A stretch of DNA of 23,113 bases from Oscillospiraceae bacterium (GTDB taxonomy: Bacteria > Bacillota_A > Clostridia > Oscillospirales > Oscillospiraceae), in NCBI GenBank assembly GCA_017939025.1, contig JAGBAI010000052.1, positions 1 to 23,113 of the forward strand. Reading direction: 5' to 3'. The position numbers were made by a program, and so were the translations under genes. The notes below the pieces were generated by a model, which worked only from the letters and a program-made list of their open reading frames with translations, had not been told where the DNA came from and searched no databases. Positions 15,299 through 22,702 of this stretch are shown here, one piece after another (the first letter of the stretch is position 1; each line of letters opens with the position of its first letter).

Positions 15299-15336
15299 AA
15301 AAACTCCACAGCTTAATCAAAAGCTGTGGAGTTTTT
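15299..15336. terminator. Bidirectional intrinsic terminator between remB and the thioesterase gene
   Basis: A 16-bp perfect stem (15299-15314 with 15321-15336) has a 6-base loop, an A-run on the left and a T-run on the right. It lies between convergent genes and can serve both. The stem (ACTCCACAGCTT) is nearly the same as that of the terminator at 434-471. 15337-15435 holds a GGCC-ATT-GGCC hairpin and a CCCGATTCGAT motif shared with 410-420, and no gene. Confidence 0.85.
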
Positions 15337-15435
15337 GCGGCCATTGGCCGCTGACAATTACGAGACTTCGGCTGATTCGTTAACCATCGGGTGGTCGGCC
15401 CGATTCGATGTTGAGCAGTTATAAACAATGCTATT

Positions 15436-15571
15436 GTAGGGGAGGGTCTTGACCCTCCCGCTATTTTGCGATTTTTGAGCAGTATAATTCTGTGGAAAAT
15501 ATTACAATTTCTATAATACCAGCTGTTCCGTAATGGATAGGTTGCGGGAGGGTCAAGACCCTCCCCTACAG
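15436..15571. repeat. REP family B inverted pair
   Basis: GTAGGGGAGGGTC-TTG-ACCCTCCCGCTA at 15436-15463 and its reverse at 15543-15571 enclose a 79-base spacer. The layout is the same as the REPs that enclose RAYT-2, but without the gene. The spacer contains an exact DnaA box at 15491-15499. Confidence 0.85.
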
Positions 15572-15608
15572 TAACAGATTGGAAATTACTCCACAGACTG
15601 TAATTTAC

Positions 15609-16343
15609 TTAATCGTAAATCATCTTCGCGGCGAAGATCCGTTCATCCTTTTCGCCGTTCCGGCGGTGGGCATCCATGAAGAGGGTGCCATCCTCCGCAA
15701 AATCCCAGCACAGCCGCAGCTGCTGGCCCTCCCGGGCTTCGTTTAAGTAGCAGACGGTGAATTCCTTTACGCTGTGATTGCCGTGGAAAGCAGAGGGCAG
15801 CAGATCATCGATCCAGTCCATGTATTTGGTGTTATTCATATGACCGTTCCGGTCAAGATCGGTGAAGGAGACAGTACGGCTGTGCTGGTTCTGCAGAACC
15901 TTGGCAGGCAGGCCCAGAGGAGAGGCCAGTTCATTGCCCCGTAAGGTTCCGGATACCTCAATGCCGCTTTTTCCCGGCAGTACCATGGCCCGGTTATTTA
16001 AGTCCATCAGCACCCAAAGGGTAATGGCCCGGAAGCATTCATTTCCGGCTTCATCATAGGCAACCACGCTTCTGGGATAGGCCACCCGGGTGGTGGGCAT
16101 GGGCCAGGTCTCTACCCGGATGGTCTCACCCCTCTGGGGCAGCCGGGTCACCTGCACCTTATGCCGGGTAATGGCCCAGAACAGGCCCCGGGACAGCATG
16201 GTGTCATAGTCCATGGAGAGCTTCGCGAAATGGTGCCCTGCCACCTCCTGGGCCAGAAACAGGATCATGCTGGTCTTGAGTCTGCCAAGACAGTTTACAT
16301 GAAGGTCTGTGATTTCAAAGTTTTGAGAATAAATGGGTTCCAT
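15609..16343 (-). CDS. Acyl-ACP thioesterase (FatA/FatB-like double hotdog)
   Basis: The enzyme releases free fatty acids from acyl-carrier protein. The 244-residue protein has two hotdog halves. The N-terminal half includes SMILFLAQEVAGHHFAKL and GLFWAITRHKVQV. The C-terminal half carries the catalytic motif DLDRNGHMNNTKYMDW (Asp, Asn and His as in plant FatB) and the Glu in VCYLNEAREG. I chose the ATG at 16343 because GAGG lies seven bases upstream; the frame continues to 16379, where family D sequence begins. It is the last gene in the minus-strand run from the response regulator, separated from HtrA by 231 bases with a repeat. The substrate chain length cannot be read from the sequence. 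Confidence 0.88.
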   Translation of the reverse strand: MEPIYSQNFEITDLHVNCLGRLKTSMILFLAQEVAGHHFAKLSMDYDTMLSRGLFWAITRHKVQVTRLPQRGETIRVETWPMPTTRVAYPRSVVAYDEAGNECFRAITLWVLMDLNNRAMVLPGKSGIEVSGTLRGNELASPLGLPAKVLQNQHSRTVSFTDLDRNGHMNNTKYMDWIDDLLPSAFHGNHSVKEFTVCYLNEAREGQQLRLCWDFAEDGTLFMDAHRRNGEKDERIFAAKMIYD

Positions 16344-16377
16344 AATATAACCTCGATCCATAAAATTTGCAGTAACC

Positions 16378-16571
16378 AAGCCTTCCCCCGGGGGAAGGTG
16401 GATCGCAGGAGGCGAGACGGATGAGGGTTGGCGACAGGCTGCAAATTGGTATGCACCTTCGTTAAAGCAGTAACGTGTACCGATTATCTGAAAGTTCTGT
16501 GCAGGTTGTTAGTGCACGCCTTCCCTCATCCGCTTCACTGCGTTCAGCACCTTCCCCCCGGGGGAAGGCTT
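16378..16571 (-). repeat. Family D palindromic element, copy 5
   Basis: This copy fills the gap between htrA and the thioesterase gene and has the same orientation as copy 4. Read on the minus strand its core closely matches copy 3 (ACAGAACTTTCAG, ATCGGTACACGTT, AGGTGCATACCAATTTGC). It ends four bases before the htrA stop codon. One end palindrome is shortened by one G. Confidence 0.85.
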
Positions 16572-16574
16572 TTT

Positions 16575-17852
16575 TTATCCTCTGTCCTCGGTGAGGATCA
16601 GTTCCACCAGATACCGCTGGCCGGCCCGGTAAATAACAGCCTCCACGGTTTCGCCCACTTCATAATTTACAATGGCAGTACGCATTTCATCCATGGTGGT
16701 GACGGGATTGTCATTGATGCTCAGCAGGATGTCTCCATCCTCAATGCCCCGCTGGTAGGCGGAACTGTTGGGGTCTACCCAGGTGATATACAGTCCCGGG
16801 GGCATCCGGTAATAGTGCTGGTAGACACCGGAGATGGTCTCACCGGTAAGACCCAGGGTGGGCCGTCCGGAGACATAGCCCTGCTGCACCAGCTGATCCA
16901 CGATCTCCTTGACTGTGGTGCTGGGAATGGCGAAGCCCAGGCCTTCCACACCGGCAGTGTCGGTAAAGGTGCCGATCTTCATGGTGTTGATACCGATGAC
17001 CTGCCCGTAGCAGTTGATCAGCGGGCCGCCGGAATTGCCGGAGTTCAGAGCAGCATTGGTCTGGATCAGGGTCATGGTTCGGCCATCCACATCCACATCC
17101 CGGTTAATGGCGGAGACAATGCCGTTGGTGTAGGTGCCCCGGAATTCGGCACCCAGGGGATCACCGATGGCGACCACCGTGTCACCCACCCGCAGGGAGG
17201 CGCTGTCACCGAACTGGGCGGGGATCAGATCTCCCACACCAATGAACAGCACGGCCAGGTCGGAAATCTCGTCTGCGCCGATAATCTCTGCCTCAAAGGT
17301 TCGGTCGTCGGTCAGCTGCACCATAATCTGGGCAGCATCGTCCACCACATGGGCATTGGTGACAATAAAGCCGTCGGAGGAAAGAACTACGCCGGTACCG
17401 GTGGAACCGGTGCCATAGCCGGAGCAGGTGATGGAGACTACACTCTGAATATTATTGGTGTAGATATCCTGTAAGGAAAGGCCTCCCTCGGTGGGGATAT
17501 TGTCCAAACCTTGAGGAGAGGGCTGGATGCTCATGGTGGCAAAGCCGGTATCCGGCACCGTAGAAGGGGCAGCGGTTTCTTCCGAAATGGTGGTAGCCAC
17601 AGCCGTGTCCAAAGGCTCTGTTGCTTCCGTGGTGAAGGCAATGGACAGTTCATCTGTTTCCTTCTCCTGTAGGCGCAGCTCCCGGAACATCCGGATATTC
17701 AAAATACCCAGCACCGTAATGATGCCGGTGAGGAAGATCAGCAGCATCAGCATCAGGGCGATCAGTCCGCCGTGATTTTTCGGCGGCTTTGTGGGCCCGG
17801 TGCCGTAATACTGGTCATCCCAGTCATATTCGTAGTCGTTGTGTTTGTCCAT
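16575..17852 (-). CDS. htrA: HtrA/DegP-type membrane-anchored serine protease with PDZ domain
   Basis: The protease handles damaged exported proteins at the outer face of the membrane. The 425-residue protein has an acidic, Tyr-rich cytoplasmic tail (1-28), one membrane segment (about 29-52) and a Thr/Pro/Ser-rich linker to about 125. The trypsin-like domain has His168 in TNAHVVDD, Asp198 in ISDLAVL and Ser274 in NSGNSGGPL. A C-terminal PDZ domain spans about 325-420 (IEDGDILLSINDNPV). I chose the ATG at 17852 because GAGG lies eight bases upstream; the longer open frame is repeat. It lies downstream of the sensor kinase gene on the same strand, so it may belong to that regulatory unit. Confidence 0.93.
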   Translation of the reverse strand: MDKHNDYEYDWDDQYYGTGPTKPPKNHGGLIALMLMLLIFLTGIITVLGILNIRMFRELRLQEKETDELSIAFTTEATEPLDTAVATTISEETAAPSTVPDTGFATMSIQPSPQGLDNIPTEGGLSLQDIYTNNIQSVVSITCSGYGTGSTGTGVVLSSDGFIVTNAHVVDDAAQIMVQLTDDRTFEAEIIGADEISDLAVLFIGVGDLIPAQFGDSASLRVGDTVVAIGDPLGAEFRGTYTNGIVSAINRDVDVDGRTMTLIQTNAALNSGNSGGPLINCYGQVIGINTMKIGTFTDTAGVEGLGFAIPSTTVKEIVDQLVQQGYVSGRPTLGLTGETISGVYQHYYRMPPGLYITWVDPNSSAYQRGIEDGDILLSINDNPVTTMDEMRTAIVNYEVGETVEAVIYRAGQRYLVELILTEDRG

Positions 17853-17902
17853 AGGATTGTCCTCATGGTTTGGATTTGTTGTTCTGGCGCGGCAGCGCCT
17901 AT

Positions 17903-18092
17903 GCCTTCCCCCGGGGGGAAGGTGGGCCGCCGATAGGCGGCTCGGATGAGGGATGGCGACATTTAAAAATTTGTATGCGGTTGAAAAAGACACTATATGA
18001 TTCGTCCTATTATAACCTTTACATATGATATCAGTGCACGCCAACCCTCATCCGCTTCGCTGCGCTCAGCACCTTCCCCCCGGGGGAAGGCT
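17903..18092 (-). repeat. Family D palindromic element, copy 6
   Basis: This copy lies between the sensor kinase and htrA, with the same orientation as copies 4 and 5. On the minus strand the kinase stop codon TAA runs straight into GCCTTCC, so the element begins at the stop. The core is the most diverged of the six, but the outer arms and the GCCGCC/GGCGGC side hairpin are intact. Confidence 0.85.
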
Positions 18093-19516
18093 TAATTTAC
18101 CAGGGGCATGGTAAAGGTAAATTCCGTCTTTCCATCCTTGCTGCTGACGGAAATGTTTTCTCCGTGGCTGCATACGATGGTTTTGACGATATACAGGCCC
18201 AGGCCCCAGCCGTCCCGGTTCTGGGAGCGGGATTTGTCCAGCTTGTGGAACCGGTCGAAAACCAGGGGCAGCTCCTCAGCCGGGATGGTATCGCCGGTGT
18301 TGGAAATGGAGATATAGGCTTTGTTTCCGCCCTCCCGGATCTTCAGCCCCAGGGTACCCTGTTCGGGGCAGAATTTTACCGCGTTGTCCAGCAGGTTATA
18401 AATGACCTGGGTGATATAGTCCCGGTTGGCGAAGGTGTAGACCGGATGCTCCGGGAAATCCACGTCCACATCCAGATTTTTGTCGTTGATCTTCTTTTCA
18501 AAGGTGATCAGCACGGAGCCTGCGCACTCTTCCAGATCGAAGTGCATCTTTTTGTCTTCCGGGATCCCCTCTTCCTTTTGCAGCTGGGAGATATCCAGCA
18601 TGGAACGGACCAGACGGCTCAGACGCTTGGTCTCCTCAGAGACGATCCGCAGATAATACTCTGTCCGGTGGGGCGGAATGGTACCGTCCAGGATGCCGTC
18701 AATATAGCCGGAAATGGTGGTCATGGGGGTTTTCAGCTCATGAGAGACGTTGGCAACAAACTCCTGCCGCTGATATTCACTCTTTTGCAGGGAGATGGCC
18801 ATGTTGTTGAAGGCCAGGGCCAGCTCCTCCATTTCTTCCGAATAGTCATCCTCCAGCTTTACCCGGGCCTTCAGGTTGCCATGGGCAAAGGCATTGGCTA
18901 CCCGGGCCATTTTTTTCAGCGGGAGGCTTTCCTTTCGGGCGAAGGCCGTAACAGCCAGAACTGCCAGCAGCACCACAAAAACTGCTGCCGTCAGAAAAAT
19001 ATTGGAAATCCGGTTCAAAATCAGATTGGTGGCAGCAGTAGGGGTGGAGACAATGACGATACCCTTGGGTACGTCGCCGTTTACAATGGGAGAGGCTACC
19101 ACATACCGCTGATCCTCATAAAGGCCCTTGACAATGCCCACCGCATTGTCACTGCCCTGGGAGATGACCTTGTCCAGATAATCCCGGTTTACCTGCCAGC
19201 CCTCATGGTCGCAGCCGGTAAGGGCATCGGAGCAGAGAATGATGTAGCCGTTTTCATCACAAACCACCACATCCGCGTCAGTGACCTGGGAAACAATGTC
19301 TAAGTTCAGCAGCAATTCCCGGCTGCTGAGTTTCCCATCCACGCTGTAGGCCGCTGCCAGATTGGCAATGACCGTGGCATCCTGCTGTAAGCCTGTAACG
19401 GTGGTATCCTCCATAAACCGGTTCACCTGCAGCTGGAAGGATGCACCCAGGGCGGTCAGAGCCAGCAGCAGGATCGTCGCAGCGGTAAAAAAGCTGCGGC
19501 TGAAGGATGATTTCAT
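18092..19516 (-). CDS. Two-component sensor histidine kinase
   Basis: The 474-residue membrane kinase senses an outside signal and phosphorylates its partner regulator. TM1 is at about residues 8-28 and an extracellular sensor region at about 30-165. TM2 is at about 170-192, followed by a HAMP domain (about 193-245). The HisKA domain has phosphoacceptor His259 in FVANVSHELKTPM. The ATPase domain has the N box around NLLDNAVKF (374-382), FDRFHKLDKSRS and the glycine box RDGWGLGLYIVK (434-445). The ATG at 19516 has GAGGTG nine bases upstream. Codons further upstream come from repeat sequence. It is encoded downstream of an OmpR-type regulator, but with an unusually long 344-base gap. Confidence 0.93.
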   Translation of the reverse strand: MKSSFSRSFFTAATILLLALTALGASFQLQVNRFMEDTTVTGLQQDATVIANLAAAYSVDGKLSSRELLLNLDIVSQVTDADVVVCDENGYIILCSDALTGCDHEGWQVNRDYLDKVISQGSDNAVGIVKGLYEDQRYVVASPIVNGDVPKGIVIVSTPTAATNLILNRISNIFLTAAVFVVLLAVLAVTAFARKESLPLKKMARVANAFAHGNLKARVKLEDDYSEEMEELALAFNNMAISLQKSEYQRQEFVANVSHELKTPMTTISGYIDGILDGTIPPHRTEYYLRIVSEETKRLSRLVRSMLDISQLQKEEGIPEDKKMHFDLEECAGSVLITFEKKINDKNLDVDVDFPEHPVYTFANRDYITQVIYNLLDNAVKFCPEQGTLGLKIREGGNKAYISISNTGDTIPAEELPLVFDRFHKLDKSRSQNRDGWGLGLYIVKTIVCSHGENISVSSKDGKTEFTFTMPLVN

Positions 19517-19636
19517 GGTTCGCAGCACCTCAGATCGATAGGATAAAATAGATAGAATTATTATAATAAATCCCGGTTGATAATGCAACCGGGACAGTGA
19601 AAAGTTTACATTTCTGACATATTGCCGAAAAAGAAA

Positions 19637-19747
19637 TGTCATCCTGAGCGAGCAAAGCGAGTCGAAGGATCTGCGCACTTACCCACTGCGTACAGGTTTG
19701 TTCGTGGGAAGATCCTTCGACTACGTTGCGCTTCGCTCAGGATGACA
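19637..19747. repeat. Family E palindromic element, copy 1
   Basis: The 111-base element has inverted ends TGTCATCCTGAGC and GCTCAGGATGACA, and a second inverted layer, GTCGAAGGATCT and AGATCCTTCGAC. Between these layers are variable GC cassettes (GAGCAAAGCGA on one side, TACGTTGCGCTTC on the other). It lies in the regulator-kinase gap. A copy of exactly the same length is at 21668-21778. Confidence 0.85.
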
Positions 19748-19785
19748 GGCTTTGTGGTGAATTTCGGTTTGAGAGTTGTTTTACA

Positions 19786-19860
19786 GGACTTCAAAACAGG
19801 GAAGCTTCACTTATGCAATAAACTTCACTTGCCCCAGGCAAACTTCGTTAAATTCAAAGT
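19786..19860. repeat. Modular mini-hairpin tract after the response regulator
   Basis: Small self-complementary blocks (GAAGCTTC, TTATGCAATAA, TTGCC-CCA-GGCAA, AATTCAAAGTTTATAA) are separated by the repeated spacer AACTTCACT/AACTTCGTT. It begins at the regulator stop codon. It looks like a modular intergenic repeat of the kind seen in some clostridial genomes, but I see only this copy. Confidence 0.45.
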
Positions 19861-20547
19861 TTATAAAACTTCAAACTTATAACCCACGCCCCAGACGGTT
19901 TTCAGGCTCCAGGGTACATTGGGAATTTCAATCTTTTCCCGCAGGCGCTTGACATGGACATCTACGGTGCGGCTGTCGCCGAAGTAGTCAAAGCCCCAGA
20001 CCTCATCCAGCAGCTGGTTGCGGGTGTAGACCCGGTTGGGAGAGGAGGCCAGATAATAGAGCAGTTCCATCTCCTTGGGCGGGGTGTCGATCTTCTTGCC
20101 GTCCACCGTCAGCTCAAAGGCATCCATGTCGATGGTCAGCTTGTCAAAGGTCAGTTTTCTGGCCTTCACCTCGGTGACGGTGGTGCCGGTGCGGCGCAGG
20201 ACGGCTTCAATTCTTGCCAGGACTTCCTTCATTTCAAAGGGCTTGGTAACGTAGTCATCAGCACCGGACTTGAGGCCAGTGACCTTGTCATCAGTCTCAC
20301 CCTTGGCGGTTAACATAATAATGGGAGTCTGGGCTTCGGCACGGATAGCCTTACAGACAGCCCAGCCGTCCATCACAGGCATCATCACATCCAGCAGCAC
20401 CAGGTCGGGCTTAATGGCCCGAAATTTGGAAAGACCCTGGCCGCCGTCGCCTGCGGTGGTGACGGCGTAGCCTTCCTTTTCCAGATACATCTGTAACAGT
20501 TCCGCAATGTTGCGGTCATCTTCTACAATCAGAACAGAGACAGCCAT
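19861..20547 (-). CDS. OmpR/PhoB-family response regulator
   Basis: The 228-residue DNA-binding regulator is the likely partner of the kinase at 18092-19516. The receiver domain (about 1-118) has acidic pocket residues Glu9/Asp10/Asp11 (LIVEDD), phosphoacceptor Asp53 in LLDVMMPVMDGW, Thr80 in IIMLTAK and Lys102 in YVTKPF. The winged-helix domain (about 130-226) ends with GDSRTVDVHVKRLREKIE and TVWGVGYKFE. AAGGAGG lies seven bases before the ATG at 20547, and a promoter is at about 20589. What it regulates cannot be read directly. The downstream HtrA gene and the divergent uppP suggest an envelope role. Confidence 0.94.
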   Translation of the reverse strand: MAVSVLIVEDDRNIAELLQMYLEKEGYAVTTAGDGGQGLSKFRAIKPDLVLLDVMMPVMDGWAVCKAIRAEAQTPIIMLTAKGETDDKVTGLKSGADDYVTKPFEMKEVLARIEAVLRRTGTTVTEVKARKLTFDKLTIDMDAFELTVDGKKIDTPPKEMELLYYLASSPNRVYTRNQLLDEVWGFDYFGDSRTVDVHVKRLREKIEIPNVPWSLKTVWGVGYKFEVL

Positions 20548-20588
20548 AGCGTTTCCTCCTTAAAATGCGTATAGTTTCCTTTTTCCCT

Positions 20589-20630
20589 ATTATACCGCAA
20601 AACTGGAAATTGGAGTGAACAATTTGTTAA
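20589..20630 (-). promoter_or_regulatory. Promoter of the response-regulator gene with overlapping inverted repeat
   Basis: On the minus strand a perfect TATAAT lies at 20594-20589, giving a start near 20582 and a ~35-base leader. No good -35 sequence sits 17 bases upstream. That position is instead flanked by a near-palindrome, TTAACAA-A-TTGTTCA (20630-20616), which is a plausible operator or activator site. Confidence 0.55.
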
Positions 20631-20665
20631 GAGTAAGAAGGTAATTTGTGAACAGGGAAAAAGGG

Positions 20666-20694
20666 TTGCAATTGTTTCGTTTTCAGAGTATTAT
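20666..20694 (+). promoter_or_regulatory. Sigma-A-type promoter for uppP
   Basis: TTGCAA at 20666-20671, a 17-base spacer and TATTAT at 20689-20694 give a predicted start near 20701. That is within two bases of the first base of the family A REP pair, so the REP pair would form the whole 5' part of the uppP leader. Confidence 0.6.
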
Positions 20695-20698
20695 TATC

Positions 20699-20800
20699 GT
20701 AGGGCGGGGATATATCCCCGCCGGGCAGTATCGAAAATTGAGCGTTTCCTGTGGCGCATAATCCCATAAGTGTCCGGCGGGGATGTATCCCCGCCCTACG
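20699..20800. repeat. REP family A inverted pair upstream of uppP
   Basis: GTAGGGCGGGGATAT-ATCCCCGCCGGGCA at 20699-20727 (given here in two parts) and the reverse copy at 20771-20800 are separated by 43 bases. The spacer contains TTGAGCG, as does that of the pair at 474-577, so the double unit has been copied as a whole. Confidence 0.85.
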
Positions 20801-20825
20801 ATATTGTTTTTGAAAGGCGTTTTTT

Positions 20826-21656
20826 ATGATCGAACTATTGAAAGCTGTCCTTTTTGGCATTGTGGAGGGCATCACCGAATGGCTGCCCATTTCTTCCACA
20901 GGCCATCTGATTTTGCTGAATGAATTCATCACTCTGAACGTGTCGGAAGAATTCGGCTCCATGTTTGATGTGGTGATCCAGCTGGGTGCCATCCTGGCGG
21001 TGATCGTGCTGTTCTTCCACAAATTGAATCCTTTTGCTCCTTCCAAAAGCAAGGCGGAAAAGAAACAGACCTGGGATCTGTGGTTCAAGGTGGTGGCTGC
21101 CATTATCCCTTCCGGCGTGGTGGGTGTGCTGTTTGACGACTGGATGGATGCCCATCTGCACAATGGTATTGTGGTTTCCATTGCCCTCATCGTCTACGGT
21201 GTGGCCTTCATTCTGGTGGAGCGGAAGAATCAGGGAAAGCATCTGAAAATGGTGGAGGATGTTCACGACATTACTTACAAAACTGCCCTGATGATCGGCC
21301 TGTTCCAGTGTCTGAGTCTGGTGCCCGGTACATCCCGCAGCGGCAGCACCATTCTGGGTGCCATTATGATCGGTGTGGGAAGATCCGCCGGTGCGGAATT
21401 TTCCTTCTTCATGGCCATCCCCACCATGCTGGGTGCTTCTGCCATTAAGGGTTTGAAATTTATCCTCTCCGGTGTCAGCGCCACCGGTACGGAGATCGGT
21501 GTGCTGGTGGTAGGCTGCGTGGTTTCCTTCATCGTCAGCCTGCTGGTGATCAGGGGTCTGATGGAATATGTGAGAAAGCATTCCTTCTCTGCCTTTGGTG
21601 TGTACCGGATCGTGCTTGGTATCATTGTTTTGGCATATTTTGCATTGCTTGCATAA
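20826..21656 (+). CDS. uppP: Undecaprenyl-diphosphatase
   Basis: This BacA-family membrane enzyme converts undecaprenyl pyrophosphate to the monophosphate, recycling the lipid carrier of cell-wall synthesis; extra copies give bacitracin resistance. The 276-residue protein has several membrane helices and both family motifs: EGITEWLPISSTGHLIL (14-30) with the catalytic Glu and Ser/His residues, and PGTSRSGSTILGAI (about 167-180). AAAGG precedes the ATG by eight bases. It is divergent from the response-regulator gene and shares its control region with it, which fits an envelope-stress theme but does not prove co-regulation. Confidence 0.95.
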   Translation: MIELLKAVLFGIVEGITEWLPISSTGHLILLNEFITLNVSEEFGSMFDVVIQLGAILAVIVLFFHKLNPFAPSKSKAEKKQTWDLWFKVVAAIIPSGVVGVLFDDWMDAHLHNGIVVSIALIVYGVAFILVERKNQGKHLKMVEDVHDITYKTALMIGLFQCLSLVPGTSRSGSTILGAIMIGVGRSAGAEFSFFMAIPTMLGASAIKGLKFILSGVSATGTEIGVLVVGCVVSFIVSLLVIRGLMEYVRKHSFSAFGVYRIVLGIIVLAYFALLA

Positions 21657-21667
21657 ATCTACAATGT

Positions 21668-21778
21668 TGTCATCCTGAGCGAAGCGCAGCGGAGTCGAAG
21701 GATCTACGCACTTCGTTATTGCGTACAGCTTTGTTAGTGCGAAGATCCTTCGACTCCCTTCGGTCGCTCAGGATGACA
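21668..21778. repeat. Family E palindromic element, copy 2
   Basis: The same 111-base architecture as 19637-19747: TGTCATCCTGAGC ends, GTCGAAGGATCT inner arms and a similar TGCGTACAG centre. The side cassettes differ (GAAGCGCAGCGGA and TCCCTTCGGTCG). It lies 11 bases after uppP and 33 bases before the next start codon. Confidence 0.87.
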
Positions 21779-21811
21779 AATTTTTACAATTATCAAATTT
21801 GGGAGGAAATT

Positions 21812-22690
21812 ATGGAATACACAATTGAAAATGAGTACTTAAAACTCACCGTCACCACCTGGGGTGCCCAGGTGAAGAGCGTTGTCCGTAAGTGCGACAA
21901 TGTCGAGCACATCTGGCAGGCGGACAAGTCTGTCTGGGGCTATCATGCACCCATCCTGTTCCCCCATGCCGGCAAGGTGGTGGGCGGCAAGATCATCGCC
22001 AAGGGCAAGGAATTTGTGTCCAGCCAGCATGGCTTCGCCCGGCTGATGGAGCATGACTTCGTGGAGCAGTCCAGAGATACCATCGTTCTGGAGCTGTGCA
22101 GCAGCGAAGAGACACTGAAAACATTCCCATATGAGTTCCGTCTTGTTTCCACCTTCACCTTAGAGGGCGATACCCTTCACCATACCCTCACTGTGGAGAA
22201 TCTGGACGAGGAGGAGCTGCCCTTCGGCATCGGCTATCATCCCGCCTTTACCGTTCCCTTCGACGATAAGCACGTTGCTACCGACTACGAGCTGCGTTTT
22301 AGCGAAATGGAATCCCCCATCTGTATCAATAATCTGCCCCACGGCCTGATGCACGGCAATATCTACTACCTGGGCAGCAACATCCAGTCCATTCCCATTG
22401 ACGAGCGGCTGTTTGCCAACGATTCCCACTGCATGGTGGGCCTCAAGTCCCAGACCCTGGGCCTGTACGAGAAGGACACCGGCAGAGGTGTGGTGTGCAA
22501 CATTTCCGAGTTCCCCTACACTCTGATCTGGTCCAAGCCCGGCATGCCGAAGTTCGTCTGCATCGAGCCCTGGCACAGCCTGCCTTCCCCCGAAAACGGT
22601 ACCTCCTACTGGAACGAAAAGCCCGCCGCCGCTATTCTCGCCCCCAATGAGGCCTGGAGCTGCACGCTCAGCACTTCCTTTGTAAGATAA
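21812..22690 (+). CDS. Aldose 1-epimerase family protein (galactose mutarotase-like)
   Basis: The 292-residue beta-sandwich protein interconverts alpha and beta anomers of hexoses, or in LacX-type members an unknown sugar. Visible features are the N-terminal WGAQVKSV, SSQHGFARLMEHDF with one His, the catalytic His in GIGYHPAFTVP (about 147) and the catalytic Glu in VCIEPWHSLPS (about 250). The shortened layout resembles the LacX/YihR group more than classical GalM, so the substrate is uncertain. GGGAGGAA lies just before the ATG at 21812. In-frame codons further upstream are repeat sequence. It stands alone, with no sugar operon visible. Confidence 0.88.
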   Translation: MEYTIENEYLKLTVTTWGAQVKSVVRKCDNVEHIWQADKSVWGYHAPILFPHAGKVVGGKIIAKGKEFVSSQHGFARLMEHDFVEQSRDTIVLELCSSEETLKTFPYEFRLVSTFTLEGDTLHHTLTVENLDEEELPFGIGYHPAFTVPFDDKHVATDYELRFSEMESPICINNLPHGLMHGNIYYLGSNIQSIPIDERLFANDSHCMVGLKSQTLGLYEKDTGRGVVCNISEFPYTLIWSKPGMPKFVCIEPWHSLPSPENGTSYWNEKPAAAILAPNEAWSCTLSTSFVR

Positions 22691-22702
22691 TATTATTATT
22701 TT

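Noticed and set aside
3988..18092. CRISPR array
   Set aside because: The repeated units are ~195 bp, thousands of bases apart and individually palindromic. There are no regular spacers and no cas genes.
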